This document shows, piece by piece, positions 43,907 to 55,577 of a stretch of 64,000 bases of DNA. Origin of the DNA: Xenoacremonium recifei (Eukaryota > Ascomycota > Sordariomycetes > Hypocreales > Nectriaceae). The notes under the pieces are model-generated. The model saw nothing but the letters and a program-made list of their open reading frames with translations, made no database searches and had not been told where the DNA came from. A program made the position numbers and the translations under genes. How positions within the stretch are numbered: the stretch's first letter is position 1; the number at the start of each line of letters is the position of its first letter. The DNA lies in contig WOFQ01000013.1 in assembly GCA_012184525.1 (NCBI GenBank), positions 62,001-126,000 of the forward strand, in the 5' to 3' direction.

Positions 43907-46568
43907 TTATATGAGGCCAGTAGCATCGAAGTCGCTGACTCCAAGCTCCAAGCCAAGGGGGTCTGCCCCCATGAAATCATGTACATTAAGGTCTCCAAAC
44001 CAGTCAGTTGCGAGATTGGGCGGAAAGTCCGCGTTGCCTTCGTGATGATGACCGTCGGTGGGAAAGAATTGGGGCCCATGGTAGTCTCTCATCCTATCCG
44101 GGATCAAAGCAACTTCTTCTTGCTGTCGGTTGCTTTCGGTAACCACGGAAGCTGAGCAGTGTTAGTTAGCCGGTACGCATCCAATCGAAAGTGCGGGGTT
44201 TGGTATCTTAAATTAAGGGGAAGCCGAAAACTTCCGGGGGACTTACGAGCACTGGTGAGGAAGTGAAGGTGGCGATGTAGGCATCTGTGTGCTTTGACGC
44301 TCATCGCGCTGCCAACCCCGATAGATTTCAAGGTATCCAGTCCCTCGCGTAGCTGGCCTTCCAGCTTGGCGGCATCCATGCCGAGGGCAACAAAATTTGC
44401 CTCCGCGCTGTTAGCTGCCACCCAGTGTCCGAATAGATGTAAGCAGAGGGTAAGAGCTGGCAGATCCTCAGTTTCGTGATCAATCAGAGTAGGTGAAGCT
44501 TTACTCACCTCCGTAATTGCACGTCCACCAAATTGCGTTTCGTTTAAGAAATGCCCGTTGATACTGCAGAATCCCTCGTATTATATGGTGAAACTCAGTG
44601 ACGGCGACATAGTTTGTTTTAAGCAGAGACCTGATGGTGTCCTGAATGATCGCAGACGATATCTCCGCAGATCCGTTGGTGGCCAGCTCAAGCGCGAACA
44701 TGAGCAAAGACCCATGCACTAGCATAACGGTGCGGTAGTAGAAGATAGAGATAAGAATGGCATTCCTCTCAGCCTCGAAGGCGGAGGGAGACCATGTGCT
44801 AAAATCGATGTTCGATCCAAGTAGCCCGAAAGGTACGTTAGTCGTACGCCACTGGCCAAGTTGTAGTGAGAGATCCAGAGTCTTAGCTACCAGGTCAGTG
44901 AGTGGTAGCCTCCTGGAAGGGCTGATATTGGATCCATGGATTGTGTCCATTGTATTTCCCATAATTTCATGCAGTTCACTTGAGGAGCGTTAGCAAGGTA
45001 GAACGTTGAGGTTGTGGGCAGTCCTCACTGACATCAAATTCCGGAAGTATGTCAAATTCTCCTTGGAGTAGGACATCTCGACTGTCCTATTTTGACGTAG
45101 AGTTACCAGCATTTCAGTGATGTCCATCCGTACATGCTGCAAAGGGACGAGGCATGGTTGACCCAGGGCAGTGCTCAGCATCCTGTCTTGGTTCACCACA
45201 GCGAACCATAACCGCGATCGGAGTTCCTTCTCTTGTACTCTTACAAATTCGTAAAGTGAGGGCGCGTGGATTCCCAGTTGATATGAAGTTTTTACTGCCA
45301 AGGAGTGGGTAGTCCAGCTCTCTGTTGAGCGTTGGCTATTTTGCTGGTAGATGCTGAGAAGGAGAAGCGTCTGGACTGTCAAATGTGTTAGAGGCTTCCG
45401 CTCGTGGTAAAATGGGAATGTCGTTCTTACGCAACTCTAAGCTCGAGACGTAAAGTGTCTTGGGGTCGAGGAGACCCAAGGTTCGGCGGTAGAAGGGCTC
45501 CGGAGAGCCTTCTTCGAGAGTAGAAAGGGCATGTGCGAAAACGATGTTGAGAAGTGCCTCGAGGGCCCTAGTGGAGGGCTGTTGGGCATCCGCTGTTTTC
45601 TCAATGGTGTCCAGGCTGTCAAGCAGCACGGGTTCACTAACGTATGGAAGGACAGCGCCTACTGTGTCGAAGAAGTGCGTGATCCATTTGACAGCACTGT
45701 CCCTTGCAGGCAGCAATCGCCTTCTGTGATCTCTATCGCACTCATTAGAACTTACAGAGGCAGCTGGAATGGGTAATTGAGCAGGTCCCCCAAAGGCCTG
45801 CCCCGGGCGCAATGGCTCTTGGTAGAGCCGGCTGCTGCGATGCCCCAGGTTGGCGATGCTCGCAGTGAGAGACCAGAACAGGGCATGATTGGAGGTAGCC
45901 CCTGATGGTAATTGATGTCAATGAACCGCCCCAGGTGTGAAGTCGAAGGATCCTTCTTACCAAAGTAACAGATGTATCCCGCAGAGGGATGATCGAACAC
46001 TCCGGCAGCCAAGACATCGACGGGCGACTCGGCAGTCGAGGATGCTCGCGCCGAGTGCCTGCTAATTGCATCCAGAGATCCCCTGTGGCTCGGTTGCCGG
46101 CGAGACACTTCGGCTTCACTGGGATTCGCGTTTGCAATTGCTTGCACACTGGCGTCGTCGTCCTGGCGCTGAGCATCCGGTGCTTGGCTAGCGTTCTGCG
46201 ATGAGGCAGCCAGCTTCGCCTCCAACTCCCTCACCCTGTTCCTCAGATCCAAATTGGCCCTGCCTCCAGCATCAGCACGCGGTCATCCACCGTCGCAAAG
46301 TCGGCCACTCACTTGCGCTCTGTCTGGCGACTCATGCGCTTGTCTCGCCCCGTGTCCGAGTAGACACACTGGAGCCCATGCTTGACGCAGCGCTCACAGG
46401 TCGGCGTTTGGCCGTCGCACTATTGGGCCTTGTCAGCACATCCATGCAATGGCTTGCAGGGATCCTCCAAACTGCGCGCAGACTCACTTTTGACTTACTT
46501 GTCCTACAATCATTGCAGGCTATAGGCGCTCGCGGCCGCTTGGTCAATGGCCGTCCAACATGTTCCAT
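43907..46568 (-). CDS. Zn2Cys6 transcription factor, 8 exons
   Basis: Nuclear DNA-binding regulator, 741 residues. Exons (minus): 46568-46488, 46419-46313, 46259-45961, 45901-45431, 45375-45033, 44978-44509, 44456-44247 and 44151-43907; all phases agree. The zinc cluster at residues 18-45 is C-x2-C-x6-C-x6-C-x2-C-x6-C, split by intron 1 after the basic TSKSK. A linker then a short coiled coil (LRNRVRELEAKLAAS) follow, fitting dimer binding. The middle region (YFGATSNHALFWSLTASIANLG, SYQLGIHAPSLY, RSRLWFAVVNQDRMLSTALGQP) is the fungal-specific regulatory domain. The Asp/Gly-rich end (DFMGADPLGLELGVSDFD) could be an activation segment. Its position next to the FAD monooxygenase suggests a local target. 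Confidence 0.9.
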
Positions 46569-47209
46569 GGTATATTCTTGACGGGTGAAACTTGGACGCG
46601 CGCCATGCGCACCAGTAAATGGGGATTTACTAAGGCAGCTTAGCCTCAATGCGGAGGAGTAAGAATCTGGGGACGGATCATGTCTTGATCCGAAATCCGA
46701 GTTTCGAGCTGAAGCAAATAGGCGATGCTCGGCTAGCTCGGCCATCTCGGTTAGATACGGTACCTACCCTATACTCAAACACGTCGTGAAGAAGGCTGCT
46801 TCGAGTTGCACTGAAGCAAGGGTTTGGGACTTTCAGTGCCATTTCTATCATCAGATATTATAAAATGAGATGCCGCTTCCAATTTGACTTGAAAACCCGC
46901 CTTTTCAGCACCTGTAGGCGTGAGTACATGCTCAACGATGCATTAGGTACAAAATCGTCCGAAGACCGCTCCAGCTCGTAACACCCCGCCTTCACATTAT
47001 CAAATAAACTCCAAAATTATTTCTCAACAGTTTTCGTTGTAACAAAACTTGTACAGAATACTTCGATCTATTCCATAGAGCGAACAATGAGTATTTACTA
47101 ATACTACGTAAAAACGGCTATGCCCGCATTGTCCGTGTATATGCGTAAGGGTGCGACGAATTGACACGATCCAAGCTGTTGAGAATGAACATCAAATATA
47201 CTTAAAAAA
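46569..47209. other. intergenic region
   Basis: Regulator promoter on the left, 3' flank of the next gene on the right. The regulator's frame stays open upstream to about 46745 but contains no better start. No other feature seen. Confidence 0.55.
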
Positions 47210-48132
47210 TCACCAAGGAAAGACGAGTCCGGCTCCTGCAAGGAAACCGACCACCAGCAGTCCTAGCGGGAGAAGGGATGTCCTCGCAGCACCGTCGCTC
47301 TTTTTCCCACCTGATGAATCGCTTCCTGATGATGCGCTTTCTTGATGGACAAGGGCGACAACGGGGGCCGTATGAACTACAATGTATGACTTCACATCGC
47401 TTGGATCAATCGTCTCTGTGATTGTTGTTAACTCAGTCACGGCGGGCGTGATGGAGATCAGTAACGGCGACCAGGACGACCCGTCGAAACTCGTGACATC
47501 CACAAGATCTGCTGTCGGCCACGCGATGATGCACACATCGCTAAAGGAATATGATGAGAGCGGGCCAACCGATGAGACACATCCACCGAAGATGTTTGCC
47601 TCGTGGCCGCTATGGAATGTTAGTTCGGAATGGTGCTCCGGGCAAGGGGCGCCAAGACATACCTGGGACAACACCAAATAAGCGTCTCCGAGGCTCCGAG
47701 TACGTGAACCTCAACGTTAGCTACAGGCAGAGCAGCGGCTACAACATCAGACTGCGTTGCGTACGGCCAGAGGTCCTCTGTGAAGATGCCAGACGCGTTG
47801 GCGGTCGCGCTGGCTCCCACTGTTAGACCGACCGTGGACCAGCCAGCGGGGCAGTCAGACGCGGGCGAGAAGTACGGGATGTAGCCCTGGCCAAGAGACT
47901 TGGCCGCTGCTGTTACCATTGCGTCGTATTCCGAGCCTGACGGGAAGCAGCCCGTTCCATATGTCGAGTATCCGCATATCTCCTGCCCAGCAATGAGTGT
48001 CACAGGATGCTCGGCGTCGGCAATGGCGTAGTAGGCTGATGATGTTGCGCAGGCGGCGTCAGGCGTGAAGGTCGATGTGAGAGGGCCGAGGTTGGTGAGA
48101 GTGTAGCCAAAATAGTCAGTTGCGGTAGGCAT
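47210..48132 (-). CDS. fungal single-TM surface protein, 2 exons
   Basis: 289-residue protein from exons 48132-47663 and 47609-47210 (53-base intron). It begins MPTATDYFGYTLTNLGPLT, a start shared by a family of uncharacterised fungal proteins without a classical signal peptide. Cys residues at CGYSTYGTGCFPSGSEYDAM and SDCPAGWSTVG suggest a disulfide-bonded domain. The C-terminus has a Ser/Gly-rich stretch, a basic patch (GGKKSDGAAR) and one membrane span (LLPLGLLVVGFLAGAGLVF). The topology is thus a domain followed by a C-terminal anchor. Function is unknown. The splice joins IWCCPS to GHEANIFGGCVSS. Confidence 0.75.
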
Positions 48133-50209
48133 CTTTGCGACTTTGTGTTGACAGCTAACTTCTTAACAGTAACAATCGATATTGATGCTCTACGATGATA
48201 ATTCTCTCTGGGGAGTCGCGCCAAGATCAGGCCACGATCGGCTTTCTATACTCGTTACATACAACGTAGCACCCTGAGGATGAGGCTCCTTGGCGCCGCA
48301 TGGCAACAGCACTTGAAATCCCGTGCCACCGTGGCGCATCTACGCGATCATACAACAAGTATGTATTTTGGCGAAGGAGTAGGACGGCTTCTGTGTGAAG
48401 ACATATGTAGCGACTTGGCGCGGAGATACTCCTCCTAGCTGCGTGTGGTGAGAACCCGCGAGCTCAGAAGGATCTCGGGCACCGAGTGCCGCATCTTGAG
48501 ACCATCATCAAAGTAAGACAACCATCTCTCCTGAGACTTGACACGTGAGCGATGCGATGCGAGCCCCCTCTAGCATGTGTTGGGAACGGCAGGGAGGAAT
48601 TGACACAGCGTCTTTCGTACTCCGCAGATCCAGCCCTATTGTGAATCCTTCCGGACGGAAATGCTTTCTAAGGTTCGGAGCACTCCGTACCAGGCGGGAA
48701 GGTGTCCTGCTCCCCACCAGGGGCAGGGCCGCTCCCCAGGCCTAACTCAGCCTTGCCCAAGCCAATAATAGAAAGGGTTGAGCCGATCAACAACGCAGAA
48801 TGCACCAAGCTTCATAAGCACGGAGTAATAATAAGGTCGCATCGGCTGGAGGGGCAGGACCTCGTGATTACCCTGTGAGCGATAAGACACAGCGCCACTT
48901 TATGCTTACCTTGTGCATAGAGCCAATAAAGGCCCGTCAGATCACCCCCGTCTTTCTTGCAACATTAATCCTCATAAAGGAATTTTGGGGAACGTGCCAA
49001 GACCGAGGATCCGAAAGGATCGCTGGCCACCAACCAGGGGAGGGTGCTTTTGAAGACTGACTGTGAAAAGGGGCCTGCCGAACCGCGGCCGAATCCGCTT
49101 CGTATGGATTAGCGACTGCAAGCCACCCAGGAGACAAGGGTTCAGCCGCCGGAAAGGAGCCCCCCCCGGACTGTTGGGTGGGATCTCTGAGGATTGTTGG
49201 CTGATGACAGGTGAATGAAGGGGCGGCCTGAGAATACGATCCGAGAAATGGACGAGGGGATTATTACAGTGGAGTTAACTGCGAGATGACGTGAGAATTT
49301 GTCTGCCGTTTCTCGAGACCGTCTCGACTTTTGGTCCGCCCTCCCCTGAGCAATAGCTCCCGGCCTGGCCTTGAGACCTCAACGCCCTGCAGAAAGGAGA
49401 GTGCTCCGGGTGAAAAATAGGCAACAGGGCTGGCAGTTGGATGTGTTCATCGGGTTAGTGGATTTGCGTTGGTGTCCTTTTCTTCCGACCGAAGCCAACA
49501 GAGCAGTTGAGCTAAAATCCTAATTCTCTTGGCGGCTGGATCGTCAACGCGGATCAAGACCAATGGGGGCCTCTCTTCCCTCGCTTTGCATGCCTCGGAT
49601 GGCCCCATGGGAGCACTGCCCGCCCAGTTTCAAACGTGGCAGGCCGCTGTCTGAGGCGCAATTCCTGGGCACCCCCCTGACCGCTCGGCTCGAAAGACTC
49701 CGTTGAAGGCACTTTAGTCTTAAGGTTAATTCCAAGCCTTTCTCCGGCCAGGGAGAGACACTGCAATGCTGGGTGAGGCGACACCCTCACGCCTAGCGCC
49801 AGGGGTGGTCCTGACCTGGACTCCCAAGACTAGCGAATTTTGAAATGCATTCTCCTTGCTGCTTAGGGCCAGCAGTCTTACTTGCCAAGACTTTTAAGGC
49901 GCTTGACGATTGGCATCAATCTCCAAGCCACTGCAGGCTATTGTCACTAGAACTCTTATGGCCGGGACCAGCAGAATGGGGACCCCTCCTGAGTGAGGGT
50001 CGGGCACATTGCATTCCCAGGCTGCCCAGGCTGCCCAGCCTGCGGCGTGAGCACGGTGGCATGGTTATTAGATAGGTAGCATCCACTACTCAATCTGAAT
50101 CTGGAATCTTGGCGGTCGTAAATACCGACGTTCTCTCGTGATCGAGTGTCCTTCGTTTCTGCTCCGTGGCCTGGTCCCAGTAGCGACACTCTTGCAACCC
50201 AACGTCAAG
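48133..50209. other. intergenic region of 2.1 kb
   Basis: No gene recognised; frames are short and overlapping. A small tandem of CCCAGGCTG-like units occurs near 50018-50045. The right end is the promoter and leader of the Cas1-like gene, with a frame open upstream of its start but of leader character. Confidence 0.5.
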
Positions 50210-52901
50210 ATGGCTTCTCTAGTGTCACGGATCCTCCTCGTTGTGGTTGGAGTGATACTCCTGGCCAGCGTTGCCATTCAGCACTTTTTTCCCGGAGACG
50301 ATCCTTATCGATGTCGTGCCGCTCTGGAGACAGGACGATGGATTGATCCCCCCGATGCACACGGCAACCGCCCTCCCTTCCACTTCTGGGAGCCCGATGG
50401 ATGTATCCTTCATAAGTATTCCTCCGAGGATATTCGACTCTGTATGCAGGGTCGTCATATGATTTTCAGCGGCGACTCGACTTCCAGACAGGTGGCTTGG
50501 GGAGTGGCTCGTCTGGTGAGTGTTTACATGCTCCGACGCCCCACGGTCGACGTCGATATGAAGGGGAGTCGTTAACACTGTCGTGTAGCTTTCTCGGGAC
50601 GAAGCAAACAAAGATTCCGATAGTATCAACCCCGACCTACCCTTTACCGCGACTTATCATGGAGTCGAGATCCAGAGGCACCAGCCTACGTTCGTCCAAA
50701 TCGCGAGCCCTGAAGATGAGGCGATGATGATCAAGGAGCTCGAACTGGTCCACCACGAATCTCAACACCCTCTTCCTATCAAGAAGCAGAACGCACCTGC
50801 TCTCGTCATGCTTGGAAATGGGCGTTTATTAGAAGAGCCCAACCCAATTCAGATCCAGCACTATGGTAACGCCGTTACCAACATGTCTGAACTCATCGGG
50901 CAACAGAAGGACTGGTGGCGAGCTCCCATGGACTACTGGGACGGCGTCGGCAACCAGGTCTTCTTCGCCCCTCCTTTGGGCCGTCATCCCGATGCTTTGA
51001 AGAAGGACGGAGCTCAGCAGCAGGTCGACAGCATGAACAAGTGGCTTCACGAGGCTGAAGATCACCTCAACTTCCGCATGCTCTGGTCTTACCAGGGGCT
51101 AGTCAACGGCCAGCCCAAGGTTTGGGACCATCCTGAGGGCAACAGCCCCAACGTGATCGCTGCCGTTGCCGAGGCCAAGGCCAACATTCTCCTGAACCTC
51201 CGATGCAACGCCAAGCTCGACCGCATGAGAGCTGCTAACTACGGCCGAACCTGCTGCAGCGACTACGGCAACAAGCCTGCCGTTCAACTCGGCGTTGTGT
51301 ATGCCGGCCTGGCTTACTTGGTCGTCTGCCTGGTCTGTGAGGTCTTGGACCTCCTGGCCAAGCGAACAGCCCCCCGCTTCAAGATCTTCAATATGGGAAC
51401 AGGTGCTTTCATCCTTGCCCTCCTGTTGTCCTACTACTTCGACCGCACGCAGATGATGGGCAAAGGCACAAGGTCTTCTGCCTCGTACAAGGACATCGCC
51501 ATCTATTGCGCCCCTTGGATTCTCGCTATGATTGTCACGATTCGAAAGTCGAAGCCTCCCCGCCCGAAGCCTGGTGCTCTCAACGTCGTCCTCGACCAGC
51601 CTTTCCTCGGACGAGACCAGACCGATGAGTGGAAGGGATGGATGCAATGGATCATCCTTGTGTGGCACTGGACGAAGGCCGTTAACTCGCCGAGAATGGA
51701 GATTTACGCCCTCATCCGAGTCATCGTCTCTGCTTACCTCTTCCAGACCGGATATAACCATACAACTTTCTTCCTGGTCAAGAAGGATTTCTCCTTTAAG
51801 CGCTTCGCCGCTGTCATGCTTCGACTGAACCTCCTAACCGTTGCCTTGGCCTTCTTTATGAACATGAACTACCTCTTCTACTACTTCGCTCCCCTCTCGA
51901 GCTTCTGGTTCATCGTCGTATACGCGACGCTGGCTATCGCCAGAAAGTACAATGATGATCTCCAGATGCTTCTCATCAAGATAGCTGTTGCAGCTGCTCT
52001 TGTCGCTCTTGTCTTCCTTGAGACGCCAATCTTCCCATGGTCATTCCGCATTCTCGGCAAGATCTTCAACATCCAGTGGAATGCCGGGGCTGCGAATTAT
52101 CGACTAGATCTAGACATCTTCATTGTCTACTTCGGAATGCTGCTTGCGATCGCGAACCTTCACACCAAGGAGCCTCTGAGGCAAACGACGCGATACTTCC
52201 TGGGTTTCGGTGGCCTCCTCGGCCTCTTCGGATACTGGTACTTCTGTACTACGTTCAACACTCAGGGTGGGATCGAGAAGTGGACGCCATACACATCGTT
52301 CATCCCGATCCTCTGCTTTGTGGCGTTCCGAAACATGAACACTTTCTTCCGTAACTACAGCTCCCGAGCCATGATCTGGCTCGGCCAATGCTCACTGGAG
52401 ACTTACATCCTCCAGACCCATCTCTACCTCGCCGCTGACTATGCCGGCGTGCTCGTCGTCCCGGGACTACAGGGCGAAGGAGTTATCATGGGGCGCTGGA
52501 AGTCCCTTCTGCTGATTGTCCCATTCTTCCTCTGGATCTGCTCACAGGCGGCGCACGCCACGGGCCAGATCTCAAATATGATTCTCGCCACCACTCCTCC
52601 TCCACCACCACCTCCTGACGCAGCCCCTGCTATTTCGCTTCGCGAACGGGAGGAAAAGGAGGAAGAGGATGATGAGAGCGATGACGAGCCCTTCCTGCCT
52701 CAGGCTAAAACAGGGCTCCTCAGCCGATCTCGATCAACTTTTGACGGCTCCATGAAGATGTTGGCTTCTGTGAAGCCCTTCTTCAACTCTCTGCAAGTCC
52801 GGATGATCATTCTTCTGGTAATTTTGTGGACTCTTAACGTGCTGAGCCCCTGGCCTCACCCTCTGGGTATTCCAGATGGCCCACATTCAATTCATTCTTA
52901 A
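50210..52901 (+). CDS. Cas1p-like 10-TM O-acetyltransferase, 2 exons
   Basis: Golgi/secretory membrane enzyme of the Cas1p/CASD1 family, which O-acetylates glycans (capsule xylomannan in Cryptococcus, sialic acid in animals). Exons 50210-50515 and 50589-52901 give 872 residues. TM1 is LLVVVGVILLASVAI near residue 10. A luminal PC-esterase-like domain begins FHFWEPDGCILHKY, with the nucleophile motif FSGDSTSRQ (Ser90). From about residue 365 there are around ten TM helices, including FFMNMNYLFYYFAPLSSFWF and WLGQCSLETYILQTHLYL, the Cas1p acyltransferase part. A cytosolic loop carries PPPPPPP and an acidic EEKEEEDDESDDE run, followed by one last TM near the C-terminus. In a filamentous ascomycete the acceptor is unknown, probably a wall or secreted glycan. 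Confidence 0.9.
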
Positions 52902-53131
52902 TAGGGTTATAGGGATTTGGGACTGGATAGATATGGTATAATGACGATTTTCTAACATGTATAACAAGAAACTGGCTCTTCCAGCGATTCAATTATTTTA
53001 AACATTCTCTCTTTGTGATTTAGGGAATTGTCTCGCCGTGTGAAAAGTCAAATTGTCGTTTTGCAAAGTGACACATCTCGGGACCATTTCTGCGAGGTGC
53101 GACATTTGATGCTGCATGGCGGCTTCTTTAC

Positions 53132-54189
53132 TCAGACTGATATCTCGTCGAGGACCTGCTCCGTCCATTTCCATAGCTTTGATGCGAATTCCCCATCTTT
53201 TGCCAGTCCATCCAACTTTCCAAGGACACCCACTGGCTCATAATATGCTCCATTGATAAGTTGACTCCTTCCTACCCCAGCAGAAGTCCACAAGTGATTA
53301 AGTGAACCCCGTTCCGGAGACACGGTCGTATTTCCCCTGAGCCAATGTCGACCGTACATGAAAACCTTCGCTAATAGCGTGGAGTTGTGTATTAAATTGG
53401 TGGCGACGAAGCCGGGATGGATTGAGACACTTAGGATCTTGGGGTACTGGCGGGCAAGCTCGGCGGCGTAAACCAAGTTCGCTAGCTTGCTCTGTCTAAA
53501 GGCATCATCAAGTTAGTGTGATGGATATGTCCGAGAAGTGTTTTCTTTTGCTCACGCATATCGAGCCCACGACTCCCGCAATCCGGCCATAGGCGTTTTG
53601 ACTTTGTCCCACCAGATTCCCTCCTTGGGATACAGTTCATATCCCGCCGAACTTACTATCAAAATCCGTACATCTGATGCCGGGAGGTCGGCCGTTCGCT
53701 GTATTACGGGTAGAAACTGACGCACTAGCATCGCATGGCTAAGGTGATTGACGGCCATGTGTATCTCAAAACCATCTGCGCTGACGGCTGGAGGGACGTC
53801 CATGACGCCGCCGTTGCAAATCAAGATATCCAGGCGGTCGTGGATAAAGCGAGATGCTGCTGATTTGACGTCAACCAGAGATGAGAGATTCATAGGGATG
53901 AAGGTCAATGATAGCCCGGCATGGTCGGCGATGATCTCGTTGATGAGTGATTTGGCGGCAGTGGCGTTTCGACCCGTGAAGTAGATATGCTCCGGCTCAT
54001 GTTTTGCGAAGGCTTTTACGCAGACCTTTCCAATGCCGGCAGTCCCTTTTATTCATTAAATCCAGAACATCAAGTGCTATGGGCGGGTGATTTGTGCTTT
54101 TTACCTCCAGTAATGAATATGACTTTGCCTTTTAAAGGTGGTATTTCCTTGTCTGGGTTGAAGTTGACGAATCCTGCTAATGCTGCCAT
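53132..54189 (-). CDS. short-chain dehydrogenase/reductase, 3 exons
   Basis: SDR of 312 residues from exons 54189-54105, 54045-53556 and 53495-53132. The NAD(P) motif ITGGTAGIGK is split by the first intron; DILICNGGVM is the NAG-type motif; ILIVSSAGYE carries the catalytic Ser; YAQSKLANL, created by the second splice, carries Tyr and Lys. The proposed start gives MAALAGFVNFN before KEIPPLKGKVIFITG. The family includes WW-domain oxidoreductase-like and retinol-dehydrogenase-like fungal enzymes, so the substrate is not predictable. It is divergent from a bZIP-type regulator 412 bases away and could be its target. Confidence 0.87.
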
Positions 54190-54601
54190 TTTGCGGAGGA
54201 GATGGCCAGTCTCGACAGAGAATGGAGATTGAAGAGGCGCCTACGAGTTGGAAGGCAGATAATGGCTTAGCTGCAATCATGTGGTCTTGTCAGGCATTTG
54301 TATCATTTGTTTCCTCGGGTCAAGCTTTGGGGACTCATGATGTTTAGCACGCCCCCGAAATGTGTTAGTGCGTAAGCATCGTGGCAAGCCAATGCTTTGG
54401 CAGAATCCTTGTCGGTATCCATATTCTGCTCTTTCACGTATCTGGTTAGTCGGCATAAGCAATTTACGTTGAAATCCAACATCTTGCCCTCTCTGGGCGC
54501 AGTCTCCATCGAGCACAAGTAATCCTCCTCAGTCCCTCGCCCGTCTTTGCCGTCCGCCTCGCAACAACACCACGGAGAATCTAGACTCTGCCCACAATCC
54601 T
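54190..54601. other. divergent promoter, SDR and bZIP regulator
   Basis: 412 bases between two start codons on opposite strands. A frame at 54303-54518 (minus) has no resemblance to known families and was not accepted. No obvious repeated operator seen. Confidence 0.5.
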
Positions 54602-55577
54602 ATGCATCTTCCGAACTCGAAGGTAAGCGCTCCTTTACCAAGCCTCCTCTCTAGGATTAATTTCAGTTAGGCTCAGCATAACTGCGACGATTGGTCGAGC
54701 GTCCCAGACCGATCGGAGAGGCGGAAAATACAAAATCGCCTACATCAAAGAGCATGGCGTATGATGTTCTCTCCTTTCTGCAACGGCATAAGTATAATAA
54801 ATCCTTACTTCAGGTGAAAGAAAGAGATCTGCTCTTGGAAAGAACACAGAAAAACTGCCACCAGAGAAGTGGACAGGCTATGGTGTCTTAATTCTCAACA
54901 AACCAGATCGTCGAGTGCAGATTGACGAGTCGAAAGCGCCCTTTCCATTTACACCTTCCACATCCGACGAACCCCAGCCGTTGGGAAAGCCTCACAAAAG
55001 AAACCAAAGTCCTCTTTTACCCCCACTGATCCCGATGAAGAAACCTTGGTCAGCTGAATACCCATGCCTGGCGGTAGAGAAGGCTTTCCCGCTGTCTGCA
55101 GACCATCATCTCATAACACTGGTTCAGTTCAACGTCAAGCGGGCTTTCCTCTCAAATATGGCCATTCTTGGAACTTTGCACAGTAACCCTGCTCACGAGA
55201 AAGCTACCCTGTCACCTCCACTACATATTCCTCCAGATTTAGTTCCCACAAAACTCCAAGTGTCTTCGATTCATGATCCTTTCATCGACTCGGTTCCTTT
55301 CCCTATAGTGCGGGACAACATGATCATGTATGCTGGCTCATACGATATGGAAGAGGTGGCCTATGATATTTATGGAGGTCTGTTTGAGGGCTTTCGTGAC
55401 ACTGAAAACAGAGGCGTGATGATATGGGGTGAGCCATGGAGCCAGGATGGTTGGGAGGTGACGGATAGCTTCGCAAGGAAGTGGGGATTCTTGCTCCAAG
55501 GGTGTCGAGAATTGGTCGAAGCAACGAATCAGTGGAGGGACAGTCGCGGCGACAAGAGGTTGGCCGTTAGGTTGTGA
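54602..55577 (+). CDS. bZIP-type regulator with DUF3425, 3 exons
   Basis: Putative transcription factor of 288 residues. Exons 54602-54622, 54677-54758 and 54814-55577, with two 54-55-base introns, were needed to recover the DNA-binding motif. Residues 18-39 read DRSERRKIQNRLHQRAWRER, the NRxxQRAxR signature of fungal bZIP basic regions, with Trp where Tyr is usual. There is no clear leucine zipper after it. The DUF3425 domain follows: CLAVEKAFPLSADHHLITL, VQFNVKRAFLSNM, VRDNMIMYAGSYD, GGLFEGF and MIWGEPWSQDGWEVTDSF. This bZIP plus DUF3425 layout is common in fungi, with functions mostly unknown. The first exon codes for seven residues only, so the start is less certain than the rest. Confidence 0.83.

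Noticed and set aside
51099..51761. 220-codon minus-strand frame inside the Cas1-like gene
   Set aside because: Lies fully opposite a strongly conserved coding exon and has no family resemblance.
54303..54518. 71-codon minus-strand frame between SDR and bZIP genes
   Set aside because: Looks slightly protein-like but has no family match by eye and sits in a divergent promoter.
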